A model generated the notes under the pieces. It ran no database searches. It was not told where the DNA came from and was given only the letters and a program-made list of their open reading frames with translations. The position numbers were made by a program, and so were the translations under genes. A stretch of 64,000 nucleotides of DNA from Verrucomicrobiaceae bacterium (GTDB taxonomy: Bacteria; Verrucomicrobiota; Verrucomicrobiia; Opitutales; Intestinicryptomonadaceae), in NCBI GenBank assembly GCA_015061955.1, contig SUVO01000006.1, forward strand, positions 1-64,000, given 5' to 3'. Below, piece by piece: positions 1-9,118 of this stretch. Positions within the stretch are counted from its first letter, which is position 1. Each line of letters starts with the position of its first letter.

Positions 1-188
1 TGTGTGGTGTCTGCTAAAAGAGATGTTTGCGAGTTGGTGGAGCTGTGCTACGCACTGCCCACCCGAGCAGACGCTCTTTTAGCTACAAGCACCACTTTGC
101 GAATTTAAATAAAAAAAGTAGGCAATTATTGCCTACTTTCACATTATTTAAATCCTTATTCGCAAAGTGGTGCGTCCACACACGTTTT
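1..188 (-). repeat. Stop-codon-anchored inverted-repeat element, copy A (left end outside window)
   Basis: Read on the minus strand, this begins inside the TAA stop of sdhB with AAAACGTGTGTGG (176-188). The complementary terminal repeat is cut by the window edge: bases 1-7, TGTGTGG, match it. Inside are a perfect 15-bp inverted repeat (89-103 with 159-173), nested around the terminator hairpin at 115-139. A second stem-loop follows: GCTAAAAGAG at 13-22 pairs with 74-83, GGTGG at 36-40 with CCACC at 59-63, and the tip is GTGC-TAC-GCAC at 45-55. The 17-base core at 42-58 is identical to one in copy B1. No coding capacity is seen. The function (3'-end/terminator module or non-autonomous mobile element) is inferred. 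Confidence 0.8.
111..139 (-). terminator. Intrinsic terminator of the sdhCAB operon
   Basis: A perfect 11-bp stem (AAAGTAGGCAA, loop TTA, complement) is followed on the minus strand by seven T residues. It lies about 50 nt after the sdhB stop, inside repeat element A. The same hairpin recurs at 8806-8830. Confidence 0.85.
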
Positions 189-943
189 TAGCGCGAGAGG
201 AATTGCTTTGTTTTAGCTACTGCGTAGTCGCGATTCATCTTAGCGATGAAGTCTAATGTAATACCCTTAGGGCAAACTGCCTGACATTCGCCGTAGTTTG
301 TGCAATTACCAAAGCCAAGTTCTTGCATTTTTTCAACCATTGCAATTGTGCGTTTGTCCTTTTCAGGAGCACCTTGTGGCAAGTAGTTGAGGTGGCAAAC
401 CTTAGCTGCAGTAAAGAGCATAGCTGCTGCATTTGGACATGCTGCAACACAAGCACCACAACCGATGCACTGAGCTGCGTCCATAGCTTTGTCGGCTATA
501 TCTTTAGGAATGAGGATTGCGTTTGCGTCTTGTGGCGAGCCTGTGCGAGCTGTTATATAACCACCAGCTTGCTGAATTACTTCGAGAGCATCGCGCGATA
601 CAATCAAGTCTTTCTGAACAGGGAATGGACCAGCTCTCCAAGGTTCAACAACAATAGTGTCGCCATCTTTGAACTTACGCATATGCAATTGGCAAACTGT
701 TGTTTCTTTTTCTGGACCATGTGGAACGCCATTGATTGTCATTGAGCACATACCACAGATACCTTCACGGCAGTCGTGGTCGAACACGATTGGTTCTTTG
801 CCTTGTTCAACGAGTTGTTCGTTTAAGATGTCGAACATTTCAAGGAACGAGCTATCTTCGCTTACGTTATCGACGGTGTACTTAGCAAATTCTCCTTTGC
901 TATTGGCGTCTTTTTGTCTCCAAACTTTAAGATTAATTTTCAT
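188..943 (-). CDS. sdhB: Succinate dehydrogenase/fumarate reductase iron-sulfur subunit
   Basis: This subunit passes electrons between the flavoprotein SdhA and the membrane cytochrome b subunit. Visible clusters are a plant-type [2Fe-2S] set (CREGICGMC at about residues 58-66, fourth Cys near 84), a [4Fe-4S] set [11 protein letters not shown] at 159-169, and a last set with Cys 214, 220 and 224 (CQAVCPKG). I start at the second in-frame ATG (251 aa): AGGAATT lies just upstream of it and the family alignment begins there. It is the last gene of sdhCAB, 19 nt after sdhA. In an anaerobe the complex may run mainly as a menaquinol:fumarate reductase. Its stop codon is also the first base of repeat element A. 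Confidence 0.95.
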   Translation of the reverse strand: MKINLKVWRQKDANSKGEFAKYTVDNVSEDSSFLEMFDILNEQLVEQGKEPIVFDHDCREGICGMCSMTINGVPHGPEKETTVCQLHMRKFKDGDTIVVEPWRAGPFPVQKDLIVSRDALEVIQQAGGYITARTGSPQDANAILIPKDIADKAMDAAQCIGCGACVAACPNAAAMLFTAAKVCHLNYLPQGAPEKDKRTIAMVEKMQELGFGNCTNYGECQAVCPKGITLDFIAKMNRDYAVAKTKQFLSR

Positions 944-962
944 TCGAATTCCTATTCCTTTA

Positions 963-2909
963 TTATTTGTACGAACGTACAACAGGTTTTACTTCATCGT
1001 GAGTGATTGGTTCTTTGTGGAGAATTGGGGCTTTATCATCGCCTGCAAATTCCCAAACAGCAGCGTACGAGTAATCAGCGTCATTACGTTTTGCTTCGCC
1101 ATCTTCTGTCTGATATTCTACGCGGAAGTGAGCACCACAGCTTTCTTCACGATTGAGAGCATCGCGAACCATAATTTCTGCGAATTCGAGGAAGTCAGCC
1201 ACACGACCAGCTCTTTCAAGCTCGATATTAAGTGTGTCGTTTTCGCCTACTACCTTTACGTTTTTCCAGAAGTCTTCACGGATTTGTGGAATGAGTTCAA
1301 GTGCCTTTTCTAAGCTTTCCTTTGAACGAGCCATACCACAGTATTCCCACATTACTTTACCAAGTTCGATATGGAACTGACGTGGACTCTTTGTACCCTT
1401 AACTGCCAACAATTTAGCAATCTTTTCCTTTACTTCGCTTTCAACTGCCGAGAATTCTGGAGCTTCTGTCGAGATATTCTTTGCACCTACGCGAGCGAGG
1501 TAATCAGGAAGTGTGTAAGGTACAACAAAGTAACCGTCAGCCAAACCTTGCATGAGTGCCGATGCACCCAAACGATTTGCACCGTGGTCTGAGAAGTTTG
1601 CTTCGCCAAGTACGAACAAGCCTGGAATTGTACTTTGTAAGTTATAGTCTACCCACAAACCACCCATTGTGTAGTGCGATGCTGGATATATTCTCATTGG
1701 TGTTTCGTATGCGTTTTCACCAGTGATTCTTTCGTACATTTCAAAGAGGTTGCCGTATTTTTCTCTTACTACATTCAAACCATCACGTTTAATTGCGTCA
1801 GCAAAGTCGAGATATACACCACGTCTTTCGCCCTTAATTGCTGGACCTACACCGCGCTTATCGTCGCAAGCTTCTTTTGCTGCACGAGACGAAATATCGC
1901 GAGGTGCGAGGTTACCGAACGATGGATATTTTCTTTCGAGATAATAGTCGCGATCGGCTTCTGCAATGTCATTTGGATTTTTACCACAATCTTCTGCCTT
2001 CTTTGGAACCCAAACACGACCATCGTTACGGAGCGATTCGCTCATGAGTGTAAGTTTACTTTGTTGGTCGCCATGTTGTGGAATACATGTTGGGTGGATT
2101 TGTGTAAAGCATGGATTTGCAAAACCTGCACCACGTTTGTAGCAACGATATGCTGCTGTTACGTTACAACCTTGTGCATTTGTTGAAAGGTAGAATACAT
2201 TACCATAACCACCTGTGCAGAGCAATACTGCATCGCCAGCATAACGTTCAATTTCGCCTGTGAGAAGGTTGCGTACTATGATACCCTTTGCGTGTTTTTC
2301 ACCCGATGCTTCGTCTTTAATTTTAACGAGGTCGAGCATTTCACGACGTGTGTACATCTTAACCTTACCAAGTGCAATCTGACGTTCCAATGCCGAGTAT
2401 GCACCAAGCAACAACTGCTGACCTGTTTGACCTCTTGCATAGAATGTACGCGATACTTGAGCACCACCGAACGAACGGTTTGCAAGCATACCACCATATT
2501 CACGAGCAAATGGTACACCTTGTGCTACACACTGGTCGATAATATTTACGCTAACTTCTGCCAAGCGATAAACATTAGCTTCACGCGAACGGAAGTCGCC
2601 ACCTTTTACTGTATCGTAGAACAAACGATAAATGCTATCGCCATCGTTCTGATAATTCTTAGCAGCGTTGATACCACCTTGTGCTGCAATTGAGTGCGCA
2701 CGACGTGGGCTATCTTGATAGCAGAAGCACAATACGTTATAGCCTTGTTCTGCCAACGATGCAGCTGCGCTAGCACCTGCCAAACCGCTACCTACAACGA
2801 TAACCTTGAACTTACGACGATTTGATGGATTTACCAATTTTGCGTGGAACTTGAAATTCGACCACTTTTCCGAAATTGGACCTTCTGGGATTTTTGAATC
2901 TAAATTCAT
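963..2909 (-). CDS. sdhA: Succinate dehydrogenase/fumarate reductase flavoprotein subunit
   Basis: This is the catalytic FAD subunit that interconverts succinate and fumarate. The N-terminal dinucleotide fold [11 protein letters not shown] is near residue 41. The FAD-linking region around [14 protein letters not shown] follows, and active-site segments HPTCIPQHG and [12 protein letters not shown] are present. At 648 aa it has the length of the Bacteroides/Verrucomicrobia-type enzyme rather than the shorter E. coli SdhA. It sits between sdhC (22 nt upstream) and sdhB (19 nt downstream), giving the order C-A-B typical of complexes with one diheme cytochrome b and no sdhD. No missing catalytic segment was seen. 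Confidence 0.96.
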   Translation of the reverse strand: MNLDSKIPEGPISEKWSNFKFHAKLVNPSNRRKFKVIVVGSGLAGASAAASLAEQGYNVLCFCYQDSPRRAHSIAAQGGINAAKNYQNDGDSIYRLFYDTVKGGDFRSREANVYRLAEVSVNIIDQCVAQGVPFAREYGGMLANRSFGGAQVSRTFYARGQTGQQLLLGAYSALERQIALGKVKMYTRREMLDLVKIKDEASGEKHAKGIIVRNLLTGEIERYAGDAVLLCTGGYGNVFYLSTNAQGCNVTAAYRCYKRGAGFANPCFTQIHPTCIPQHGDQQSKLTLMSESLRNDGRVWVPKKAEDCGKNPNDIAEADRDYYLERKYPSFGNLAPRDISSRAAKEACDDKRGVGPAIKGERRGVYLDFADAIKRDGLNVVREKYGNLFEMYERITGENAYETPMRIYPASHYTMGGLWVDYNLQSTIPGLFVLGEANFSDHGANRLGASALMQGLADGYFVVPYTLPDYLARVGAKNISTEAPEFSAVESEVKEKIAKLLAVKGTKSPRQFHIELGKVMWEYCGMARSKESLEKALELIPQIREDFWKNVKVVGENDTLNIELERAGRVADFLEFAEIMVRDALNREESCGAHFRVEYQTEDGEAKRNDADYSYAAVWEFAGDDKAPILHKEPITHDEVKPVVRSYK

Positions 2910-2931
2910 AATTTACCTTTATATATCAGGG

Positions 2932-3768
2932 TTATTTGTTGCAACTTTTGCAAGAAGCACAAACTTCTTTGTAATCAATGAAAATTGGCTTATCAGTTCC
3001 AGCTACCTTTGCTTTTGCTTCAAATTGTTGTTCAATTTGAGCTACTGGCATAATTTTGCAAGGTGTGTACTTAGAAATGAGAACTGCAGCAGGTGTAATG
3101 CTAAAGCCTAACGCAATGATAAAGCAATATGCAACTGCAATCTTGTTGAGGCGATATCTCCATGCTTCATTTCTGAAACCAATACTTTGGAACATACTCG
3201 ATACACCATGCGAAAGGTGGAAACCTATAATGAACATTGCAGCTATATATGCAATAGAAACCCAAGGTTTTGCAAAGCCCAAAACAATCATAGCGTAAGC
3301 ATCGTGAAGAACTTTTCCTTCGTAGATACCTGATGTTGCAACCCAATCGAGCTGTTTAAATTCTGGATTGAGGCACAATACTGTGTAGTGCAACAAGTGA
3401 ATTACTGCAAACAGAATTACCAATGTACCTGTATATATCATTGTGCGAGCAGCCAACGAGCAAACTTGTGGCTTTTTTACAATGTATTCTTGTGGACGTG
3501 CTTTTTTATTTTCCACAACCAACAAGTATGCCATTACCAAGTGGAGAACAAAGCAGCCACCAAGAACTACTCTAAAACCCCAAAGAGCTTCCCAAGGAAG
3601 CTGTTTTTGCAAGAAGTGAGCGTATCCGTTAATCGCACTTGGACCTTCGAGAACTTGGAGGTTGCCCAACATGTGCACCAACAAGAACGACGCCAGCACG
3701 AAGCCCGTAATCGACATCACAAACTTCTTTATAAGCGATGATAGTATCGAATTTTTCATTTTACCCAT
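2932..3768 (-). CDS. sdhC: Succinate dehydrogenase cytochrome b subunit
   Basis: This membrane anchor, 278 aa, probably binds two haems b and exchanges electrons with menaquinone. Five hydrophobic segments are visible, with His residues placed in or near them (LLVHMLGN, CFVLHLVMAY, IHLLHYTVLC, IIGFHLSHGV). The C-terminal tail ends in a Cys-rich CASCKSCNK, which is not a usual feature of this family and could be a metal site or simply a tail. It is the first gene of the operon. The ATG at 3759 could be an alternative start; neither start has a strong ribosome site. Confidence 0.92.
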   Translation of the reverse strand: MGKMKNSILSSLIKKFVMSITGFVLASFLLVHMLGNLQVLEGPSAINGYAHFLQKQLPWEALWGFRVVLGGCFVLHLVMAYLLVVENKKARPQEYIVKKPQVCSLAARTMIYTGTLVILFAVIHLLHYTVLCLNPEFKQLDWVATSGIYEGKVLHDAYAMIVLGFAKPWVSIAYIAAMFIIGFHLSHGVSSMFQSIGFRNEAWRYRLNKIAVAYCFIIALGFSITPAAVLISKYTPCKIMPVAQIEQQFEAKAKVAGTDKPIFIDYKEVCASCKSCNK

Positions 3769-3986
3769 GATTTTTTTGTTACTGTTTTATTTACTAAAAA
3801 ATTAAGTCCAAATTTATGCAAATTATTGCTATTTTTACAAGACAAAAAGTAAAAAAACAATCCTCGTAAAAATGCGTACAAAAAACTTAAATTTAATAAT
3901 ATTTGTCTATCGTTTTTTCTTCTAATGTTTTTGTATGTTTTTTCGATATCCTAATAGCTTAAATATCATTTAGAAAGGTAATTTAT

Positions 3987-4397
3987 ATGGGATTTTTTAT
4001 ATCTAATTTAGGACTTTTAATTTTGCGAGTAGGTTTAGGAAGTATGATGATTGTTCATGGAGCGCAAAAGCTAAAAATAATAGCATCGGGTAGAGCTGGA
4101 CAATGGTTGGATCCTATTGGTATAGGTTCAATACCATCGTTATATTTGGCAACTTTTGCCGAATTTTTTTGTTCGGTATTGCTGATATTTGGTTTATTTC
4201 CACGAGTGAGTGCAGTAATTCTTGCAATAACAATGTTTGTGGCTGGCTTTATATTTTTGAAAGGAGCATCTTGGAACGAACGTGAACTTTCCGTCTTGTT
4301 TTTTGTAGGATTTTTAAGCCTTATATTTCTTGGTGGTGGCGATTTTAGTGTATCAAGCGTATTATTTAAAAATAATTCGTTTTTATTGAAACTCTGA
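3987..4397 (+). CDS. DoxX family membrane protein
   Basis: A 136-aa integral membrane protein with about four hydrophobic helices. The DoxX pattern is clear: LILRVGLGSMMIVHGAQKL at the start, then ATFAEFFCSVLLIFGLFPR and an FLKGAS segment. Members of this family sit in the inner membrane, and their biochemical role is poorly defined. AGAAAGG lies ahead of the ATG. It stands alone on the plus strand, divergent from sdhC and convergent with the lacI-type gene. The 218-base gap upstream of it is AT-rich, with no obvious structure beyond promoters for both sides. Confidence 0.85.
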   Translation: MGFFISNLGLLILRVGLGSMMIVHGAQKLKIIASGRAGQWLDPIGIGSIPSLYLATFAEFFCSVLLIFGLFPRVSAVILAITMFVAGFIFLKGASWNERELSVLFFVGFLSLIFLGGGDFSVSSVLFKNNSFLLKL

Positions 4398-4414
4398 CAC
4401 CATTTAAACTATAT

Positions 4415-5452
4415 TTATTTCTTTTTAGTTTCATCTATCCATGTAGGTTTTACGAGAGTAATCATATTTGAATTTTCACCTACAATGGCTGAGTTTCTAT
4501 TGAGCATATCGGCAAGTCTTCTTACAGCAACTTTACCAACTAAATCGTTATTTTGTTCAATGCCCATCCAATTTTCGAGTTTTCCTCTACGTTCTAACTG
4601 AACAAGTTTTATTTTCTTCTTTTTTATTAAGGGAATGGTTTTCAGAATTTCGCGAGTAGTGTTTAGCAGATACAATATTGCATCTGGATTATTCTGTGAT
4701 ATCCAACTTTCAAGATTATTTTTAAATTGTTCCGATTTTTCATCTTCCATAAATGGTTCTATGGGAGAGTTTGAAGTTTTTAGTTGAGCTCGTAGAAATC
4801 CACCTATGAGGGTACCACCAACTAAGTCGTCTATGCGTTCCTCAAGAATTATTCCTATGCGTTTATATCCGAGCTTTGAAACTTGGGTGTAGGCGTTATA
4901 CGATATTAAGAAGTCATCTGAAGCAACTACTTCTAACGACTGATTGTAAGTTCTTATGCCTGCGCTTACAAAATAAAAATCGTGTAGCAGTTTATTAAAA
5001 TCATCTGGAAAGGTGTTTCCGTAGGAATGGCCCAATACTATACCTCCACGAATTCCACGCGAATGAAATATTTTTGATATCTTCTCACTTTTGAAATTTG
5101 GCGAGTGTAACCAAAACTCGTTTATAGCATATCCCAAGCGTTCAGCTTCTTCTTTTATACCTTGATAATAACGTGGCAGGGTTGGGTGGCGTTCTAAGGC
5201 TAATTCATCTAAATTACCATTTATAACAGCTATTGTTTCTAAAAACGAGTTTACGTTCTTTTTACGCATTTTAGACATCAATGCTGATACCAACTCGTTT
5301 TTTTTATACCCCATTGCAATGGCTACGGTTTGCACACGCTTGCGTGTTTCTTCCGATACCATTGGTGAATTTCGTAAAGCAAACGATACTGCTCCTTTCG
5401 AGAGTTTTGTTTGCTTTGCAATATCGGCAAGAGTTATTTTTTTTTGAGCCAT
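4415..5452 (-). CDS. LacI-family transcriptional regulator
   Basis: A 345-aa repressor-type protein. Residues about 4-55 form the LacI helix-turn-helix (TLADIAKQTKLSKGAVSFAL) and hinge. The rest resembles a periplasmic-binding-like sensor domain (IRGGIVLGHSYG, VASDDFLISYNAYTQ, GYKRIGIILEE). It is the last gene of an apparent four-gene minus-strand operon, 38 nt after the MFS gene, so it probably controls that operon in response to a sugar or amino-sugar derivative. The effector cannot be read from sequence. Confidence 0.92.
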   Translation of the reverse strand: MAQKKITLADIAKQTKLSKGAVSFALRNSPMVSEETRKRVQTVAIAMGYKKNELVSALMSKMRKKNVNSFLETIAVINGNLDELALERHPTLPRYYQGIKEEAERLGYAINEFWLHSPNFKSEKISKIFHSRGIRGGIVLGHSYGNTFPDDFNKLLHDFYFVSAGIRTYNQSLEVVASDDFLISYNAYTQVSKLGYKRIGIILEERIDDLVGGTLIGGFLRAQLKTSNSPIEPFMEDEKSEQFKNNLESWISQNNPDAILYLLNTTREILKTIPLIKKKKIKLVQLERRGKLENWMGIEQNNDLVGKVAVRRLADMLNRNSAIVGENSNMITLVKPTWIDETKKK

Positions 5453-5490
5453 GCCCGTATTATGAGTATTTTAAAACAAACTTTAAAGTA

Positions 5491-6804
5491 TTATTTTTCA
5501 AAATTTGGTGGTTGATAGTAATCGTTTTGTCTGTTGCCATTTACAGCTGGAACTATGAACAACAGCAACAACCATAGTAGCGACAAGAAGCATGCAATTG
5601 CAAAAATGGATTGAATTGCCGAAAATATCATATCGCCTTTTTGCCATGTTGTAGCTAACATTCCACTCGCCAATAATATCGACGACAAAAATCCACCAAA
5701 CATACGTCCACCTGAAAAGAATGTATTAAAGAATGCCAACGATATAACGCGATTTTTTGGATTTGCCACCGAGTACATTTCTGCTGATGAAAAGCAGAAG
5801 AACCATGCAACATTCATACAATTTACAAATATTACAGCACAAACAAATTCATACAAATAATTCAAATTTTTCCCACTGAAAAATAGCGATGCAGTTATTG
5901 TTATGAACAGCAAGTGGATTAGTATGAGCATATACCTTGAGCCTAATGTTTTTAGAAGCTTACCAAATGTTAAATATCCAACAATACTGCCAGTTATTCC
6001 AAAGGTTGCAACAGTTTGTACTGTACTTACTCCGTAGCCGAGCGTTTGTTTTAAATATACTAAGGTTAAAGGCTGAATTAAGAAAGCAATTATTGCTACG
6101 AACATCATATAAACTGCAAACGATACCAAACAGCTATTTGCCATTGCTTCTTTTATCGATTTAACAATACTTTGCTTGTTGCTTTCTTGAGGTTGGAGTT
6201 CCAAGAAGTATACAAATATTGCCCGAGCAAATTGCAGAACTGCACATATTGCTATTAGTATTTGTAAAAGCCATATTGGTGGATTTTCTCCCATAGCTCG
6301 AGCTACTAAAAAGAAGAAAGCTCCTGCAAATATTGTATAAATGAAGCGTAAAAATCCAAAGTACGAGCCTCGCTCAGACGGAGCTACGAACGAGTCTACA
6401 ATAGGGAACCACGATGCACTGAATATAGGGCGCGCAATACAATATACAAAACACAAACCTACCACAACATATTTAGCTAAACCTCCAGTAATGGTAGCTA
6501 TAGCCATAAGTAGACATGCAAAGCACCCAATTGTGCAAGACAAATACATACTCTTTTTTAAGCCGATTTTTTCGGCGAGTATTCCACAAGGAATTTGCAA
6601 TAATAATGCTATAAAACCTGTTGCTCCAGCCATGAGCATATTTAACGATTCGTTTCCACCCAAAAGAGCAACGTACGATATCAAAATTGCAGAATTATCG
6701 AGCATAACTTCCGACAAACTTCCAAACGTGTTTGCCAGAATTGACCAAGCTTGGATTTTTCTACGTTTATTTACTGGGATTTTTTCTGCGAAAGTTTGCT
6801 CCAT
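5491..6804 (-). CDS. MFS transporter
   Basis: A 437-aa carrier with about 12 hydrophobic segments. It has MFS-like signatures between the early helices (GILAEKIGLKKSMYLSC) and a long central loop rich in Lys and Gln (LQPQESNKQSIVKSIKEA). It lies between a lacI-type regulator and an amidohydrolase gene, 17 nt from the latter. The context suggests uptake of the compound processed by the NagB-like and amidohydrolase products. The substrate is not predictable from what can be seen. Confidence 0.88.
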   Translation of the reverse strand: MEQTFAEKIPVNKRRKIQAWSILANTFGSLSEVMLDNSAILISYVALLGGNESLNMLMAGATGFIALLLQIPCGILAEKIGLKKSMYLSCTIGCFACLLMAIATITGGLAKYVVVGLCFVYCIARPIFSASWFPIVDSFVAPSERGSYFGFLRFIYTIFAGAFFFLVARAMGENPPIWLLQILIAICAVLQFARAIFVYFLELQPQESNKQSIVKSIKEAMANSCLVSFAVYMMFVAIIAFLIQPLTLVYLKQTLGYGVSTVQTVATFGITGSIVGYLTFGKLLKTLGSRYMLILIHLLFITITASLFFSGKNLNYLYEFVCAVIFVNCMNVAWFFCFSSAEMYSVANPKNRVISLAFFNTFFSGGRMFGGFLSSILLASGMLATTWQKGDMIFSAIQSIFAIACFLSLLWLLLLFIVPAVNGNRQNDYYQPPNFEK

Positions 6805-6821
6805 GATTTTTTTAGTTTAGA

Positions 6822-7661
6822 TTATTTCCAACCACAGAAATCTCTTATTTCTGAGGCGTTTTTGTAGAAGAATTTTTCGGCTTCAGGTGGTGTACCCCAA
6901 CGCCAATATACCGAGCCTACAAGCTCGAAGTACAATTTCCAAAACTCACAAATTTTCTTTGCCGAAATATTATCTTGTTCTGCTCCGTAGAATTGGTCGG
7001 TGGCAAAGAGTGTTTTATGATTGAAAAAACGTAAGGTGTTTGAACCATCATTACATTTTTTATCGAAGAACGTAGGTAGATCGCTCAAACAACGTCTGAA
7101 ACCACTTACATCGCAAGTAATATTTTTGTAGTAGTATAGATTTTGTTCGGTTTGTTCTAAATATGGCCAACCCATATGACCTTGCATAATTTTCAATTCA
7201 GGGAAAGCTTCTGATATTGCGGCAAGATGATGTGGTTGCATATTCAACGATGCAAACGAACCTTTTGAATTTCCATTCCAAGCCTCACCTTTTGCAACAA
7301 GCCCACAGTGGAATAGTATTGGCATTTTCAGAGCTTGTGCTTTTTCGTAAATTGGAAAATATTTTTCGTGCGAATAGGGTAGAGCTGGCTTATATGGTTT
7401 CAAGCCAACAAAACCCTTTTCAATTAAAACTTCGGGTTGATCTACTGCTCCGTCTAAATCGAGATACCCGAAGGCTCTTACTTTACCCTTAAAGTCTTTC
7501 GTTGCTTGCAAGACTTCTTCTTGGGTGGCAAATTCAATACCATTGAGTCGCACGCCCGATAAATCCATCAGCCAGATTTCTTCGAACATGTCTGATTCAA
7601 CTATTTTGTCAAATCCTACTGCGTTATGGCGTAGGTGTGCATGCGATTCTATGATTTTCAT
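6822..7661 (-). CDS. Amidohydrolase-family (TIM-barrel) protein
   Basis: This 279-aa protein resembles the amidohydrolase-2 group of metal-dependent hydrolases and decarboxylases. It has the N-terminal SHAHLRHN metal motif, a central FHCGLV, QGHMGWPY in the second half, and a late Asp (FATDQFYG), all expected metal or active-site positions. It sits 5 nt after the NagB-like gene and 17 nt before the MFS gene, so the three are probably one transcript. Hydrolysis of a lactone or an amide of a sugar-derived compound is the likely kind of reaction, but the substrate is unknown. Confidence 0.82.
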   Translation of the reverse strand: MKIIESHAHLRHNAVGFDKIVESDMFEEIWLMDLSGVRLNGIEFATQEEVLQATKDFKGKVRAFGYLDLDGAVDQPEVLIEKGFVGLKPYKPALPYSHEKYFPIYEKAQALKMPILFHCGLVAKGEAWNGNSKGSFASLNMQPHHLAAISEAFPELKIMQGHMGWPYLEQTEQNLYYYKNITCDVSGFRRCLSDLPTFFDKKCNDGSNTLRFFNHKTLFATDQFYGAEQDNISAKKICEFWKLYFELVGSVYWRWGTPPEAEKFFYKNASEIRDFCGWK

Positions 7662-7666
7662 TTTAA

Positions 7667-8539
7667 TTAGATATTGAATTTTGGTTTTTGAAGTGTTCCT
7701 TTGTCGGATACAATGAGCAAGTTTTTGTGATTACGTGCATGAGTTACAGGATAGTCATCACCTGGTGCACCTAAAGCAGAAATACGAATAATTGTATTTG
7801 CCCAGAGAAATTCAGTTGATTCGTTGCGAGTCATCAACAACATTCTGCGAGCTTCCAAGCATTGCTTCATACCCATTGTTATAGCTCTACGTGGGAAGTT
7901 TTCAAGATTTCCACCTACACCACGATGTCTTGTTGCATCGATTGTACGAGTGTATTCGTTGATTTCTAAAATACGTGGATTTGATTGTGCAACATTTTCT
8001 TCTGGCTCGTTGAACGCAACGTGTCCGTGGATACCGATACCACCATAGCAAACTTCAATACCACCAGCATCTTCAATCATTTTTGGTAGGTTTTTGATGT
8101 TTTCTGGGGTAGGGAAGATTATCTGTTCAGCTGGCATCATCAAGTCTGGACGAATTCTGTTGAAGAGCAACGGACCAATCTGACCACGGAAACTCAATGG
8201 ATTTTTAATATCGATTAGCTCGTCTTTTTCATCGTCAACATATTCGTCCATAAAGAAGAAGCGAACATTCTTTAAGCTGATGTTGCGATAGTTGATTTTT
8301 TCTGCCATTATGCGATATGGTTGTGTTGGACCAACTGGCATAATGAACGATACAATCTTATCGCCTTTTGAGGCTTTTTCAAATTCGTTTACCATTTCTT
8401 CGGCGAGGAACTCGTAAACTTCATCGAGAGTATCGAATACTTTGAGTTGCCCGTTTGATTGTTTGATAACTTCGTCGGTTTCAAGTGCGAGTATTCTACG
8501 CACTTCTTCTTTACGGAATTTACATATTGGTACTTTCAT
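7667..8539 (-). CDS. Glucosamine-6-phosphate deaminase (NagB) family protein with altered catalytic motif
   Basis: A 290-aa sugar-phosphate isomerase/deaminase-fold protein. The phosphate loop region MPVGPTQPYR and the NagB motif FFMDEYV (catalytic Asp equivalent to E. coli D72) are present. The motif GIGxDGHIAFNEP appears as GIGIHGHVAFNEP: His143 and Glu148 equivalents are kept but Asp141 is His (codon CAC, verified on the DNA). It is about 25 aa longer than E. coli NagB. It is first in the operon with an amidohydrolase, an MFS carrier and a LacI regulator. Either it acts on a different amino sugar or its ring-opening step differs. A deaminase role is inferred. Confidence 0.82.
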   Translation of the reverse strand: MKVPICKFRKEEVRRILALETDEVIKQSNGQLKVFDTLDEVYEFLAEEMVNEFEKASKGDKIVSFIMPVGPTQPYRIMAEKINYRNISLKNVRFFFMDEYVDDEKDELIDIKNPLSFRGQIGPLLFNRIRPDLMMPAEQIIFPTPENIKNLPKMIEDAGGIEVCYGGIGIHGHVAFNEPEENVAQSNPRILEINEYTRTIDATRHRGVGGNLENFPRRAITMGMKQCLEARRMLLMTRNESTEFLWANTIIRISALGAPGDDYPVTHARNHKNLLIVSDKGTLQKPKFNI

Positions 8540-8801
8540 AATTTTTCTTTCTCTTTTTTATGGAGTGAGACTTGTGAAATACAAAATCTCGGTTAGAATT
8601 TATTAAACTTTTATTTTATGTACCAACATTGAGCAAGTGTATTTTTTTTGATATTTTCTAAACCGTTAAGAAGATGCATTTTTACCTGTTGGGCACCGGT
8701 GGAGATTGCTTTGCAATACTCCTTTGACCAACTAAACAAAATAAGCTTGCACTGTAAAGGTACGTTATAAGCTGTGAGGTGCCTCTGTTGCATTTCTATA
8801 T
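8540..8801. other. Intergenic region upstream of the NagB-like operon
   Basis: This should hold the promoter of the minus-strand operon, but no convincing -35/-10 pair stands out. A small hairpin, GGAG-A-TTGC-TTT-GCAA-TA-CTCC, lies at about 8701-8722. It has the same stem/3-nt loop/stem style as the mini-hairpins of the repeat family nearby. A 60-codon minus-strand reading frame (8611-8793) crosses the region but has no recognisable protein features. Confidence 0.45.
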
Positions 8802-8857
8802 AAAAAAAGTAGGCAATTATTGCCTACTTTCTCATTATAAAATAAAATATTCGCAAC
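8787..8857 (-). repeat. Partial repeat element C with terminator hairpin
   Basis: Short outer arms GTTGC (8787-8791) and GCAAC (8853-8857) flank a hairpin at 8806-8830. That hairpin is identical in sequence to the terminator in element A (AAAGTAGGCAA stem, TTA loop). On the minus strand it ends in seven T residues (8802-8808). It follows directly after element B2, so three terminator hairpins in a row lie downstream of the PEP-CTERM gene. It lacks the terminal AAAACGTG repeats and the second hairpin and looks like a remnant. Confidence 0.7.
8802..8830 (-). terminator. Intrinsic terminator (element C)
   Basis: An 11-bp perfect stem with a 3-nt loop and a seven-T tail on the minus strand. It is the third terminator downstream of the PEP-CTERM surface-protein gene. 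Confidence 0.75.
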
Positions 8858-8888
8858 TGGCTTAGAACCGACATGTGTTGGAAGAAGT

Positions 8889-9077
8889 AAAACGTGCGAG
8901 ATTGTCCCGATGCTTTTGCGTTTTAGCGAGCATTGCTGTGCTATGCACTGCAGTCGAAGCTAAAACCAAAATGGAGGGCAAAGCGTTTTCTTTGATGAGT
9001 TTATTTAATAAAAAAAAGGCACTTCATCGAAGTGCCTTATAGTATAAATTAAAACTCATCATCAAAGAAAACGTGGT
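8889..9077 (-). repeat. Repeat element copy B2 (tandem duplicate)
   Basis: This copy repeats B1 at a period of about 230 bp; the duplicated block covers roughly 8860-9077 and 9090-9306. It keeps one terminal repeat (AAAACGTGCGAGA, 8889-8901), the second hairpin with tip GTGC-TAT-GCAC (8938-8948), and the cruciform with the terminator at 9016-9038. The other terminal repeat is replaced by a spacer. The differences from B1 noted are one base in the terminator loop, one base in the tip loop, one base near the tip, and one A in a homopolymer. Confidence 0.8.
9009..9038 (-). terminator. Intrinsic terminator in element B2
   Basis: Stem AAGGCACTTC (9016-9025) pairs perfectly with 9029-9038 across the loop ATC. 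The minus strand then runs into eight T residues. Confidence 0.8.
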
Positions 9078-9118
9078 TAAATAAAATCAGCTTAGAACCG
9101 ACATGTGTTGGAAGAAGT

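Noticed and set aside
8611-8793. 60-codon frame on the minus strand as a gene
   Set aside because: No ribosome site, no known motif, and it starts in the repeat remnant; treated as intergenic.
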